44,568 nt of DNA from Ruegeria sp. 6PALISEP08 (lineage in GTDB: Bacteria; Pseudomonadota; Alphaproteobacteria; Rhodobacterales; Rhodobacteraceae): positions 1-44,568 of the forward strand of contig NZ_LGXZ01000020.1 of the NCBI RefSeq assembly GCF_001238295.1, read 5' to 3'. Of this stretch, positions 1 to 8,543 are shown one piece after another. A program made the position numbers and the translations under genes. The stretch's first letter is position 1. Each line of letters begins with the position of its first letter. The notes under the pieces are model-generated. The model saw only the letters and a list, made by a program, of their open reading frames with translations. It was not told where the DNA came from and ran no database searches.

Positions 1-1
1 C

Positions 2-169
2 GGAACGCATTCTCTTCGGCGGACAAAAGCTGCGCTGATCTATCGGAAGACTGGCAACCTTCGGGCCGTCCAGCTCCTGCTTGGACACACCAAGGTTGAC
101 AGCACGGTCAGGTACCTTGGGGTCGAACTCGACGACGCGTTGAGCATCTCGGAGAAGATCGACATCTGA
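2..169 (+). CDS. Tyrosine recombinase/integrase, C-terminal fragment (cut by window edge)
   Basis: The frame is open from base 2 and ends at TGA 167-169, giving the last 55 residues of a tyrosine recombinase. An H-S-L-R-R-T box, then an LLGHTKVDST segment (the LGH motif) and a following Tyr in VRYLGVE form the catalytic tail of the family, with Arg, His and the Tyr nucleophile in the usual order and spacing. The short tail after the Tyr is like that of the small (about 200 residue) integrases common in alphaproteobacterial mobile DNA. The N-terminus lies outside the window, so it cannot be told whether the gene is intact. Next to a truncated transporter gene, it suggests this edge is an insertion or deletion junction. 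Confidence 0.85.
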   Translation, partial: GTHSLRRTKAALIYRKTGNLRAVQLLLGHTKVDSTVRYLGVELDDALSISEKIDI

Positions 170-175
170 CGGTTT

Positions 176-199
176 GACGGACGGCAGCAGCCGTTCGTC
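176..199 (+). terminator. Hairpin after the integrase fragment
   Basis: A 10-bp stem (GACGGACGGC with GCCGTTCGTC, one G-T wobble) closes a 4-base AGCA loop seven bases after the integrase stop. There is no clear T run after it, so it may be a Rho-assisted or weak terminator rather than a classical intrinsic one. Confidence 0.45.
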
Positions 200-275
200 A
201 TCTCAAAATGGGTTCGGAAGTTTAGGCGCGAACGGCCGCTCCTTCGGATACCAGACTTTGGATTATTTGCGTTAA

Positions 276-635
276 ATGACCGCCATACTTGCAGCGCAAT
301 TCTTTATTGGCTGCGGGATCGGTGTGAAATTCGTGGGCGTCACTTGGGTCGAACTCCGCCGGGTGGTTGCAGCGGGCTTCGCCTATGTCATCGTCCTTGC
401 CATCTTGGCCGCCGCTTTCACCGCCGTTGTCACCACGTTGGGGCTCGGCCAGCCGGTCGAGGCTTTCTTGGCCTTTGCCCCCGGCGGACAGGCCGAGATG
501 ACAGTGCTGGCTATCGTTTCGGGCGCGGACCTGGGCTTTGTGATTACGCACCACCTAACAAGGATTGTGCTGGTGATCATTGGTGCGCCGATAGCAGCCA
601 ACCTTATCCTGCGCTGGTCAAAACCTCGGGGTTAA
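276..635 (+). pseudogene. AbrB-family (PF05145) membrane protein, C-terminal remnant
   Basis: The 119-residue frame reads as the last third of an AbrB-family membrane protein (often named putative ammonia monooxygenase; normally about 350 residues). The segment QAEMTVLAIVSGADLGFV followed by THHLTRIVLVI is the family's conserved C-terminal signature, and two to three hydrophobic segments are visible. A TAA lies directly before the ATG, with no ribosome binding site, so the N-terminal two thirds are missing. The loss lies just beyond the integrase fragment, which suggests a deletion or integration junction between about 200 and 280. Its end overlaps the end of the convergent dehydrogenase gene by 32 bases. 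From memory, AbrB genes often sit beside tricarboxylate transporter loci, so it may once have belonged to the neighbouring cluster. Confidence 0.7.
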
Positions 636-1584
636 TCATGTGAATGGGAGCGCCTTCAGCATAAGCGTTCACCTGATCGAAAATGTCTGAGAATTGCAGG
701 TCGAATTCGTCCTCGGTCACAAAACCTATATGTGGTGTCGCAATCAGGTTTGGGTGCGATAGCAAAGGGTCATTCGGGTCGGTGAGCGGCTCAGTATCGA
801 AGACATCAATTGCGGCCTTGCCCGGGCGACCGGCATTTAGCCCCTCAAGCAATGCACCCTTTGCGATAAGGCCTGCACGTGATGTATTCACAAACAGTGC
901 TCCAGGTTGCATCTGCGCGAAATCTGACGCGGTGATGATGCCGTGTGTGTTTGGCTTCAGGCGAACATGGACTGAGACAACATCACTTTGAGCAAAGAAC
1001 GCTTCGCGGTTTGCGGCGACCTGAACGCCATCTGCATGCGCTCTCGCCCGACCTTCGTCCGAGGACCACCAGACCACATTCATCCCGAACGCCTCGGCGT
1101 AGCCAGCGACAGCGCGGGCGATACGGCCATATCCGTACAGCCCCAGTTTCCTCCCCCTCAAGGTCTTGCCAACTCCGGCCTGCCAATGCCCGGTTTTGAC
1201 CGAGGCCATCTGCGCAGGCAAATCGCGCATCCCCGCCATGATCAGCGCCCATGTCAGTTCAGCTGCGGCATATGAAGGCGTCCCGCCGTGCATGTTCGAG
1301 CACAGCAGTACTCCGTTATCCGAGCATGCCTGCACGTCGACATGCGGGTATACGCTGCGCTGACTTATCAACTTCAGGTTTGGGAGCTTTTCAACCAAAT
1401 CGCGGGTGATCTTGGTGCGTTCGCGAAACAACACCAGCGCCACAGCCTCCTGCAAGCGTTCAGCCAATTCGCTGGTATCATCGACATGATCTGTCCAGAC
1501 CTTCACGTCATGGCCAGATAGATTTTCAAAACAGGGCAGGCCCTGCAGTGTGTCAAACCAGTCATCCAGAATGTGTATTTTCAT
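604..1584 (-). CDS. D-2-hydroxyacid dehydrogenase family protein
   Basis: This 326-residue protein has the layout of NAD-dependent D-2-hydroxyacid dehydrogenases. An N-terminal substrate-binding half is followed by a Rossmann domain with LGLYGYGRIA (GxGxxG) near residue 148. Catalytic-type residues follow in order: Arg in VNTSRAGL, Glu in DVFDTEPL and His in ATPHIGF. The family reduces 2-ketoacids to D-2-hydroxyacids or works in reverse. It is the last gene of the minus-strand tricarboxylate transporter cluster, 14 bases after the 72-residue gene. With the PrpF homologue upstream it probably acts on the imported organic acid or a product of it; the substrate cannot be read from sequence. The start was chosen at MKIHILDDW. 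Confidence 0.88.
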   Translation of the reverse strand: MKIHILDDWFDTLQGLPCFENLSGHDVKVWTDHVDDTSELAERLQEAVALVLFRERTKITRDLVEKLPNLKLISQRSVYPHVDVQACSDNGVLLCSNMHGGTPSYAAAELTWALIMAGMRDLPAQMASVKTGHWQAGVGKTLRGRKLGLYGYGRIARAVAGYAEAFGMNVVWWSSDEGRARAHADGVQVAANREAFFAQSDVVSVHVRLKPNTHGIITASDFAQMQPGALFVNTSRAGLIAKGALLEGLNAGRPGKAAIDVFDTEPLTDPNDPLLSHPNLIATPHIGFVTEDEFDLQFSDIFDQVNAYAEGAPIHMINPEVLTSAG

Positions 1585-1598
1585 CGACTTTCTATACC

Positions 1599-1817
1599 CT
1601 ACTCGGTGCTAAGTTTTCTTGGCGTAGGCACAAAATGACGTGTGTCGAGTGCTTCTAGCGCATTGCGAACCCGTTCGCGTTGATCCAGCAAATGGTTGAA
1701 TTGCTCGTCACACCCCGCAATCGGTGTCGGGTATTCCGCAATGTCCCTCCGCAAAGCCGACTGCGCCAGCCTGAGTTCCTGAAGCGCGATATCAAGGCAT
1801 TCAGAATAGTCGTCCAT
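1599..1817 (-). CDS. Small helical protein of unknown function (72 aa)
   Basis: I do not recognise this 72-residue protein. It is rich in charged residues, Leu and Ala, and looks almost wholly helical (LDIALQELRLAQSALRRDI, then NHLLDQRERVRNALEAL). It has no signal peptide or membrane segment. It is judged real because GAGGA stands seven bases before the ATG, it fits the 14-base gap to the dehydrogenase, and it fills the space between PrpF and the dehydrogenase on the same strand. A GTATAC-N4-GTATAC element lies just upstream, so this gene and the dehydrogenase may form their own transcription unit. A helical adaptor or partner of the dehydrogenase is possible but only a guess. Confidence 0.65.
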   Translation of the reverse strand: MDDYSECLDIALQELRLAQSALRRDIAEYPTPIAGCDEQFNHLLDQRERVRNALEALDTRHFVPTPRKLSTE

Positions 1818-1834
1818 CGGGACATCCTCACTAT

Positions 1835-1850
1835 GTATACCACAGTATAC
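1835..1850. promoter_or_regulatory. GTATAC-N4-GTATAC operator-like element
   Basis: Two copies of the self-palindromic hexamer GTATAC are separated by CACA, giving a 16-bp site in the short gap between prpF and the 72-residue gene, 18 bases before the latter's start codon. GTATAC-type cores are typical of operators of GntR (FadR/FCD) regulators; that assignment is inference. It could control the small gene and dehydrogenase independently of the transporter. Confidence 0.5.
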
Positions 1851-1868
1851 CTTTTGAGATCAGCCTTT

Positions 1869-2957
1869 TCAACTATCGTTCCACACAGATTCCGGTACAT
1901 AAACATGCCCATCTGCCAGTTTGCGCGCGGTTCGCACCAGACCTGCGGAATTCACGTTGAACTCCTGGTCGTTCGAGAAGTCCACCAGAACGTCGATCTT
2001 GCCCGAGGCGTGCTCCAAAACAACTTCAGCCGGGCTTAAATCCGGGCGATCAAGCAACTCGTCTGCGACGGTTCCTGGCGTCAAAGCGCAAGATGCTATG
2101 CATTGCGCACCCGTAACGGCCATTGTCGGGTGAGTTTTCCATGGCATGAAATACCGAACCGCAAGTGTTCCACCCTCTCTGGCGGGTGCCATCAGGCCGA
2201 ATTTGGGAGTCACCGATTTCGATACGTCCCCCATACCCATCAGTTCCCCGGCTTCGATCCGTACTGCCTCCATCCGGTCAAAGAAAGCCCGGTTGGCATT
2301 CAGCTCTTCAGCGCTTTCATATCCTGTCAGTCCGAAATCTGAAGCCCGGGCTATGGCCATCGGCATAGCGACGTCCATGCAAGTCAGCTCGATCCCCTGC
2401 ACTGCATCGCGCAAATTTCCTGTGGGTAGAAATGAACCTGTTGCCGAGCCCACAACGCCCATAAAGCTCAGTTGCACGGGTGCAGAATGACCGGGAACCC
2501 CCGCGATTTCCGCATCGCCCTCGTAGACCAACTCACCGCCCGGGGTCTGCACTTTGGCAACGACACGAGCGCCTGTATTGACGGCGCGAATGCGGATTTC
2601 GGTCTCATCGCCGTTGGGCTGAAGCAATCCCATTTCAATCGCAGCTGGACCAACTCCTGAGAGGATGTTTCCGCAAGTGGGTTTAAAATCGACCAGCTTC
2701 TCATCAACAGAAACCTGCGCGAAGAAATAGTCGATATCTGCCCAGTCGTCCTCGCTGACCGAAAGCATCGCCACTTTGGTCGTCACTGCGTTACCACCAC
2801 CGATCCCGTCGATGTTAAGCGCTTGTCCGGCCCCGAGGGCAGCAACCAGCACATCAGCCAGCTTGTCCCTATCTTCAGGCAGATCAGAGCGTCGAAAATA
2901 AGGACCTCGGGAAGTGCCGCCGCGCATGAAAACATATGGGATTGCTGTCTGGGTCAT
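1869..2957 (-). CDS. PrpF-family isomerase, 4-oxalomesaconate tautomerase-like
   Basis: The 362-residue protein has the PrpF family pattern: an N-terminal FMRGGTSRGPYF motif, a GIGGGNAVTTKVA segment, the conserved Cys in FKPTCGNILSGVGPAAIE near residue 95, and a C-terminal half repeating the diaminopimelate-epimerase-like fold. Known members isomerise double bonds in unsaturated tricarboxylates: PrpF on 2-methylaconitate, and GalD on 4-oxalomesaconate in gallate and protocatechuate degradation. It sits 89 bases after the fused TctA-TctB gene on the same strand. The context suggests an imported aconitate-like or oxalomesaconate-like tricarboxylate, with this enzyme acting first. No hydratase or aldolase of the gallate pathway is in the window, so the exact substrate stays open. 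Confidence 0.88.
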   Translation of the reverse strand: MTQTAIPYVFMRGGTSRGPYFRRSDLPEDRDKLADVLVAALGAGQALNIDGIGGGNAVTTKVAMLSVSEDDWADIDYFFAQVSVDEKLVDFKPTCGNILSGVGPAAIEMGLLQPNGDETEIRIRAVNTGARVVAKVQTPGGELVYEGDAEIAGVPGHSAPVQLSFMGVVGSATGSFLPTGNLRDAVQGIELTCMDVAMPMAIARASDFGLTGYESAEELNANRAFFDRMEAVRIEAGELMGMGDVSKSVTPKFGLMAPAREGGTLAVRYFMPWKTHPTMAVTGAQCIASCALTPGTVADELLDRPDLSPAEVVLEHASGKIDVLVDFSNDQEFNVNSAGLVRTARKLADGHVYVPESVWNDS

Positions 2958-3045
2958 TGCGAACCCTCCTTTACAAACCGTTGAAATTTCTGAATTCAGC
3001 GCTGCCCGACCCGCCAGATTGGCAGGCCGGGCATCCGTGGAGCGC

Positions 3046-5076
3046 CTACTTGAGTGGCCATGGCAGGTTCACCATGTCTTGCAGCAGACCCGGCGGGAAA
3101 TCTCGGTTCAGAGCGCCCGCCATCAGGCACATGAACCCGATGCCGCAGGCGGTCAGGATCAGAGTCATCTGCCAGCTGGACCCGGCGCGAATACGGAGAA
3201 AGGCGATCAGGAACCCGATCAGGGCGAGGATGAACCCCACAACCCAGGTGGCCGCGATCAGACTTGCGAACCACGCGAGCGTTGACCAAAGTCCATGTGG
3301 CGCGCTTGCATCCTCGCCGGCAATTTCCTTGTCGGCAAAGATTGCATCCCCCTCGGGTCGCCGCATCATCTGGATCAACAGAATGACGCAGCAGAACAGC
3401 GACACGCTGCCGATCACCAGCGGGATGATCTTGTCGGTCATGTTGTAGTCAGGGATCATGTTGGCATTGACCAAAGCCACGATCAGATAGGCCATGATCA
3501 CCAGCAAAAAGATCAGCGGCGCGCGCTTGCTGCCGGATTTGACCTCACCTTCGGCCATGATCATCTTGGCTTGACGAATGCCTAGAATGACCGAAACCAC
3601 GGTGACCACGATCAGTACGATAACGATTGGGCTGAAGACGTACTCCATGCCTTCGCCAAAGCTTTTGCGGAAGCGGAAAGAGGCGATCTGAAACGCCTGG
3701 TTGGTGAACTTTTCAACCGGGTTCGACAAAACGAACCCGATCAGAAAGGCCGGACGCGACCAGTCGAAACGACGCAGGAAGATGCCGATCAGGCCGATGA
3801 CGAACAGGGCCAGCAGGTCTTCGAAGTTTTGGCCGGACTGGAAAGCCGCAAAGCTGATCAGCATGAACAGAAACGGCGCCAGATAGGTGAAGCGGATTGT
3901 CGTCAGCTTGGCGATCCCACCCGAGGCAGCAATACACAGGATAGTCCCCACCACGTTGGCGAGAGCCAGCAACCAGACAATTGAATAGGTGATGTCGAGA
4001 TTATCCTTGAGCATGCTAGGACCGACCTCGATATCGCCGGATCCCAACAGTGCAACAGCGCCGATAAAGATCGCCATGGAACCCGAGCCGGGGATACCAA
4101 ACAGCAGCGTTGGGACGAGCCCCCCGCCCTCCTTGGCGTTGTTCGAGCTTTCCGGCCCGATGACGCCACGCACTTCGCCTTTGCCGAAGTTGCTTTTGTC
4201 TTTGGTTGATTGAACCGAATGGCCATAAGCGATCCAGTCAACAACCGAGCCACCAAGGCCGGGAATAACACCGACAACCACGCCAATGATCGAACAGCGG
4301 ACCGACAACCAGATGTTCGCAGCCCAGTCTTTGACGCCATCAAGCCATCCAGCCCCTAGCGAAGCGCCCTTGGCAATGGATCGGTCTTGTCGCAACAGCG
4401 AGACGATTTCGGGCACCGCAAAGATACCCAAGCCAACGATGACCAACTTCAGACCATCGGTCAGGTAAGGAATGTCATAAGTCGCCATACGCAGCGAACC
4501 GCCTGCGTCCGCCTCGCCAATGGTGCCGACCATCAGGCCCAGCCCAGCGGCGGCGACACCCTTAAGCGGGATACGTCCGGCTAGAATGGCGACCATCGAC
4601 AAGCCAAGAATGGTGATCATCAGCATCTCGGGCAGACCGAATGCCAGAACGATGGGCCGCGCGACCAAGATGAACATGGTCAGAAAAGTTGCGCCGACCA
4701 AACCGCCAAACAGCGATGAAGCAAAGGCCGCTGACAATGCCCGCGCGGCCTCGCCCTTTTTCGCCATCGGGAAGCCGTCCAGCACCGTAGCCTGCGAGGC
4801 AGAGCTACCGGGGATGCCCATAAGAACTGATGCGAAGGTGTCAGAGGTCGGAACAACGGCAACCATTCCGATCATCAACGCCAATCCAAGGATCGGGTCC
4901 ATGCCGAACATGAAAGGCAGCAACAGGGACAGACCAGCAATACCGCCAAGCCCCGGGAAAACACCTACGGCCAGTCCCATAACGACACCAAGAACAAGGT
5001 ACCCCAGAACGATAGGTTGCAGGATCAGACCCCACGCGTCACTGAGCGCAGGAACAGCTGTGGCGAAAACCTCCAT
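3046..5076 (-). CDS. Tripartite tricarboxylate transporter, TctA-TctB fusion
   Basis: This 676-residue membrane protein joins two subunits that are usually separate. Residues 1 to about 500 are TctA, the large permease: PGLGGIAGLSLLLPF and a second VIPGLGGSVVDWIAYG form the inverted glycine-rich repeats, and PTSDTFASVLMGIPGSSAS and FGIPGSGSMAIFIGA are the conserved loops. From about 520 on there are four further membrane segments in the pattern of TctB, the small subunit (about 150 residues). The complex imports carboxylates with the periplasmic protein encoded just upstream, probably coupled to an ion gradient. The fusion replaces the usual tctB-tctA gene pair. The gene lies 79 bases after tctC, and a strong hairpin in that gap should lower its expression relative to tctC. 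Confidence 0.92.
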   Translation of the reverse strand: MEVFATAVPALSDAWGLILQPIVLGYLVLGVVMGLAVGVFPGLGGIAGLSLLLPFMFGMDPILGLALMIGMVAVVPTSDTFASVLMGIPGSSASQATVLDGFPMAKKGEAARALSAAFASSLFGGLVGATFLTMFILVARPIVLAFGLPEMLMITILGLSMVAILAGRIPLKGVAAAGLGLMVGTIGEADAGGSLRMATYDIPYLTDGLKLVIVGLGIFAVPEIVSLLRQDRSIAKGASLGAGWLDGVKDWAANIWLSVRCSIIGVVVGVIPGLGGSVVDWIAYGHSVQSTKDKSNFGKGEVRGVIGPESSNNAKEGGGLVPTLLFGIPGSGSMAIFIGAVALLGSGDIEVGPSMLKDNLDITYSIVWLLALANVVGTILCIAASGGIAKLTTIRFTYLAPFLFMLISFAAFQSGQNFEDLLALFVIGLIGIFLRRFDWSRPAFLIGFVLSNPVEKFTNQAFQIASFRFRKSFGEGMEYVFSPIVIVLIVVTVVSVILGIRQAKMIMAEGEVKSGSKRAPLIFLLVIMAYLIVALVNANMIPDYNMTDKIIPLVIGSVSLFCCVILLIQMMRRPEGDAIFADKEIAGEDASAPHGLWSTLAWFASLIAATWVVGFILALIGFLIAFLRIRAGSSWQMTLILTACGIGFMCLMAGALNRDFPPGLLQDMVNLPWPLK

Positions 5077-5110
5077 AGCGGCCGCCTTTCATAAATTGTC
5101 TTGTGTTTGG

Positions 5111-5141
5111 AAAAGCGCGCGCCCGACATTGGGGCACGCGC
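5111..5141 (-). terminator. Hairpin with T run between tctC and tctAB (attenuator)
   Basis: On the minus strand GCGCGTGCCC, a 7-base loop and GGGCGCGCGC form a 10-bp stem with one G-U pair, followed at once by TTTTCC. This is an intrinsic-terminator shape inside the operon. It probably lets only part of the transcripts run on into the permease gene and protects the 3' end of the tctC message. Confidence 0.7.
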
Positions 5142-5155
5142 GGTGGTGTTTGGGC

Positions 5156-6244
5156 TTAGTTCAGCTCGACACCATAGGCTTCTTTGAGCCAGTTCAGAAC
5201 GTAGGCTTTGGCGTTGTCGTCCACGTTTGTCGCGGTTTGCAGTGCCGCTTTAGAGCCGTCACCTACGAACACTGGGTATTTGCCCACGCGCTTCGAGGAG
5301 ATGTCGGCAAAGTCGCCGCGCTCGGTCACAGCCTGGAACGCAACTGTGTATGCGTCGACCACTTCCTGAGGTGTATCACCCGGCAGGAAGGCCAGCTTCT
5401 GAACCGGGAACCCGGCTACAAAGAACGCTTTCCACGCATCCCATGCCTCACCGCTGGTTTCACAACCATCGGTGGCTTCACATACTTCCTTGAATGTCGG
5501 AATGTCCGGGAAGGTCGGATCACGGACGATATTGCCGTCCGCATCCAGAGCGCCCCAGGTCATCATCGGCACAGCCTGACCGGATTCAACCAGAGGCGCC
5601 GATCCACCCAGATAGCCGGACGAGGTCTGATAATCGATGTTTGCTTCGCCGCGCTCGAACATCAGACGACCATCGCCACGGCCTTTAATACCAAAGACAG
5701 GCTCAACATTCATACCCAGCATTTGCCAGGCCAGCAGCGGCACAAGGTCGAGGCGTGTCGCGCCCTGCGAACCATAAATGAAGTTGGTGTCTTTCAGAGC
5801 GTTCGCGGAGCCATCAAACTTTGCTCCATCTTCGGCGTTCAGATAGGCAACACCACCGGTTCCCGACGCCATAACTGGAATCCAGTCGTTGTATTCATAG
5901 CGTACCCGCGGATCGCTCAGCAGATATGGGAATTGAGTTGAACCGGAGGTGCCAAACAGCAGCGTACCGTCGTCATGGCTCTGCTCCTGGAACCAGTTTG
6001 CGCCCTTGGTCGAACCAGCGCCCGGCATGAATTTCACCACTACGGTCGGTTGACCCGGCAGCGCTTCGGACAGAAGCGGTGCAAAGAAGTTGGCCCATTT
6101 GGCAGACCCGCCGGTTTCCGAGAACGGGATGACCCATTCCACAGTCTTACCCGAGAAATCAACCTCGGCTGCGGCAGGTGCGGCGATACCGGCGGCGGCG
6201 ATCAGCCCCACGACGGCGCGGCGGGTGAAGTTGGAAATGGTCAT
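5156..6244 (-). CDS. TctC-like periplasmic tricarboxylate-binding protein
   Basis: The 362-residue product starts with a signal peptide (MTISNFTRRAVVGLIAAAG, cleavage near PAAAEVD; the TRRAVVG stretch may allow Tat export) and continues as a Bug/TctC family binding protein. TVEWVIPFSETGGSAKWAN is the first conserved loop, and FMPGAGSTKGANWF corresponds to the second conserved substrate-binding loop. A good ribosome binding site (AGGGAGG) precedes the ATG. It is the first gene of the transporter operon and diverges from the two-component regulator pair, as in the tctCBA-tctDE arrangement. It delivers its ligand to the fused TctA-TctB permease. The ligand is predicted to be an aconitate-like acid only from the PrpF gene downstream. 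At 362 residues it is slightly longer than the usual 320-330. Confidence 0.92.
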   Translation of the reverse strand: MTISNFTRRAVVGLIAAAGIAAPAAAEVDFSGKTVEWVIPFSETGGSAKWANFFAPLLSEALPGQPTVVVKFMPGAGSTKGANWFQEQSHDDGTLLFGTSGSTQFPYLLSDPRVRYEYNDWIPVMASGTGGVAYLNAEDGAKFDGSANALKDTNFIYGSQGATRLDLVPLLAWQMLGMNVEPVFGIKGRGDGRLMFERGEANIDYQTSSGYLGGSAPLVESGQAVPMMTWGALDADGNIVRDPTFPDIPTFKEVCEATDGCETSGEAWDAWKAFFVAGFPVQKLAFLPGDTPQEVVDAYTVAFQAVTERGDFADISSKRVGKYPVFVGDGSKAALQTATNVDDNAKAYVLNWLKEAYGVELN

Positions 6245-6383
6245 TGGTTCCTCCCTGTTGACCAGACAACCACGTCAACGCCCTCCGCGCTACCGTGATC
6301 GCAAATAGAACTGTGGGGTTGATTCCCCCTCCCATCTGGCAATCATGGAGTGCCAACCTTGCGCGAAACTTGCAGGAGACCCG

Positions 6384-7052
6384 ATGCGGATCGTCATCGT
6401 CGAAGACAACGAGACCCTCGCCAAAGCTATTGCCTATCGCCTACGTGACCGGGGTCATGCAGCAGAAGTGCTTTTGGATGGCGATGAGGCTGACTTGTAT
6501 CTTGCGCAAGAGGGCGCAGACTTAGTTGTTCTGGACATCAATTTGCCTGGACAGTCGGGACTGGAGATCCTGAAATCTCTTCGCAATCGTGGTGACGGCG
6601 TACCGGTGATCTTGCTTACGGCACGTGCCGAAACAAGCGACCGGGTTTCGGGGTTGGACATGGGCGCCGATGACTATCTGGTTAAGCCATTCGAAATGGA
6701 CGAGTTGGAAGCACGTATCCGGGCGCTTTCTCGACGCAAGGAACTCGACTACGGAGCAAAAGAGAGCATCGGCGCCCTGGATTTCGACCGCGCTGCCCGT
6801 CAGGTAAGTGTACAGGGCAAGGTTATGGATATTCCGCGGCGGGAAATAGCGGTGCTTGAGTGCCTGTTGGAACGCAGGGGCAGAATTGTTCCCAAAAGCC
6901 AACTAACGGATTACGTCTACGGCGTGGGTGCCGATGTCGAGGCCTCAGCCGTCGAGCCTCATGTATCGCGGCTGAGAAAACGTCTTCAAGATCTCGGTAT
7001 TAGGATTAAGACAGCCCGTGGTCTGGGGTATCTGCTTGAGGTGCAGAAGTGA
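6384..7052 (+). CDS. tctD: TctD-like response regulator (OmpR/PhoB family)
   Basis: The 222-residue protein has a receiver domain with the acidic pocket in VEDNE (residues 7-8), the phospho-acceptor Asp51 in LVVLDINLPG and the conserved Lys in DDYLVKPFE. A winged-helix DNA-binding domain follows, ending in VSRLRKRLQDLGIRIKTARGLGY. The ATG at 6384 was chosen over an upstream in-frame start because AGGAG lies six bases before it and it puts the receiver strand at the N-terminus. The gene diverges from the tctC-like gene and overlaps the kinase gene by four bases. By analogy with Salmonella TctD it should activate the transporter operon when its substrate is present outside the cell. The gene symbol is by family and context. 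Confidence 0.9.
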   Translation: MRIVIVEDNETLAKAIAYRLRDRGHAAEVLLDGDEADLYLAQEGADLVVLDINLPGQSGLEILKSLRNRGDGVPVILLTARAETSDRVSGLDMGADDYLVKPFEMDELEARIRALSRRKELDYGAKESIGALDFDRAARQVSVQGKVMDIPRREIAVLECLLERRGRIVPKSQLTDYVYGVGADVEASAVEPHVSRLRKRLQDLGIRIKTARGLGYLLEVQK

Positions 7053-8416
7053 TCAATCACAGCTCGCTCAGGTTAAGACTTTTCATTCTTATCCTAACCC
7101 CTTTGGTGCTAATTGCTGCTCTGCTTGGTCTTTGGCGTTTTATGATTGCGCAGAAAACGGCTCAGGAATTGTTCGATGACAGCCTGTTATCTGCTGGTCT
7201 CGCAATATCGCGAGATGTTGCGATTTCGGGAGGTGATGCGCTGTCACCAACGACACGCAGCATGATCCGTGACGCATCAGGTGGAGAGATTTTTTACCAC
7301 GTAACGGGCCCCGGCGGCATCTATGTGACAGGCTATGCCTACCCTCCGGCCGCCACCAACCCGTCTGATCAAGACGTGTACAAGCCGCAGTTTTTCGAAG
7401 CGCTCTACCGCCAAGAACCAGTGCGCGTTCTTAAGATGACGGAACGCGTGACCATTGAAAATCTAATCGGAGATGCGACGGTTACAGTCTGGCAACGTAT
7501 GGCGGATCGCAACGCTTTCGCGAATGAATTGTCAATCCGCGCAGGAATTCTAATGGGAATTCTGCTGGCCACCCTCGCCATTGTGGTGTGGTTCGGCGTC
7601 GCTCGTGGGCTGAGACCTTTGCTGGATTTGCAGGACGCAATTGACCTGCGTTCACCAGATGACCTGAGTGAGATTAAGCGCCCTGTCCCGATCGAAGTTC
7701 AGGGTGTTGTTAGAACCCTGAACCGGCTTTTTGGTCAGGTGGAAAAAAGCATCAACGCCCATCAAGTGTTTATTTCCGAAGCAGCACATCAGCTGCGAAA
7801 CCCGGCGGCGGCTGTTCAGTCGATGGCCGAAGCTCTGCAGGACGCGAAAACGGATGACGACCGAGAAAAACGTATCTCAGAGCTTGTGGCGGCTGCAAAA
7901 AACTCAGCGACTGTGGCGGAACAGCTGTTATCACTTGAAAGGCTCAGGCAGCCGACGCACCAAGACCAAATGGAAAAAATTGACTTCCGCTCGGTCGTGG
8001 AAGAGGCCTGCGCGGAGATGGGAGTTCAAATCCTAGCAAAGGGTATCGAGTTCGATGTCACGATACCTGAGACGGCAGTCCCGGTAATCGGTGATCGGGT
8101 CTTTCTGATTGAGGCTATAAAGAACCTGTTGGACAACGCAGGCAAACACGGTGGCACAATGTTGAGCCAAATTTCAGTGGCGCTGCGGTGTGACGGCAAA
8201 TACGTCAACCTAACTGTGACCGATGATGGTGCTGGCCTTTCGCCAAACCAAAGCGAAGCGGCATTCAATCGATTTTCTCAATTGGAACATTCCGGTGGCA
8301 GCGGATTGGGGTTGTCCATCGTCTCTGCAGTGGCAGAGCGCCACGGAGGAATGATCGAAATCAACCAAGTCGAAAGAGGAGCGAGCATTACGCTTGAGCT
8401 TCCCATAGTCCTGTAA
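7049..8416 (+). CDS. tctE: TctE-like sensor histidine kinase
   Basis: The start is a GTG that overlaps the stop of the response regulator (GTGA), showing translational coupling. The 455-residue protein has a membrane segment at about 9-31, a periplasmic sensor region of about 130 residues (TctE N-terminal type), a second membrane segment at about 166-186, and a HAMP-like linker. The H box is EAAHQLRNPAAAVQ, with His247. The ATPase domain has an N box (NLLDNAGKHGG), DDGAGL, and GSGLGLSIVSAVAERHGG. It probably senses the carboxylate, directly or with the binding protein, and phosphorylates the adjacent regulator. No terminator is visible after it. Confidence 0.92.
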   Translation: MINHSSLRLRLFILILTPLVLIAALLGLWRFMIAQKTAQELFDDSLLSAGLAISRDVAISGGDALSPTTRSMIRDASGGEIFYHVTGPGGIYVTGYAYPPAATNPSDQDVYKPQFFEALYRQEPVRVLKMTERVTIENLIGDATVTVWQRMADRNAFANELSIRAGILMGILLATLAIVVWFGVARGLRPLLDLQDAIDLRSPDDLSEIKRPVPIEVQGVVRTLNRLFGQVEKSINAHQVFISEAAHQLRNPAAAVQSMAEALQDAKTDDDREKRISELVAAAKNSATVAEQLLSLERLRQPTHQDQMEKIDFRSVVEEACAEMGVQILAKGIEFDVTIPETAVPVIGDRVFLIEAIKNLLDNAGKHGGTMLSQISVALRCDGKYVNLTVTDDGAGLSPNQSEAAFNRFSQLEHSGGSGLGLSIVSAVAERHGGMIEINQVERGASITLELPIVL

Positions 8417-8543
8417 GCTGTTTCTAATTTCACTCGGAACCCAAAACCAGTCAAAGTCAACGCAAGTTTTTGCGATTGCTGCTAAAGTCAGGTTTTCGCC
8501 CTGAGCGAAGAACGCAGCTCTCAAAATCTGTATCTATGTCGTC

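Noticed and set aside
4520..5941. Long plus-strand frame of 473 codons antisense to tctAB and tctC
   Set aside because: The minus-strand genes have clear family motifs and signal peptide; the antisense product is Arg/Pro/Ala-rich, as in antisense frames of high-GC coding DNA.
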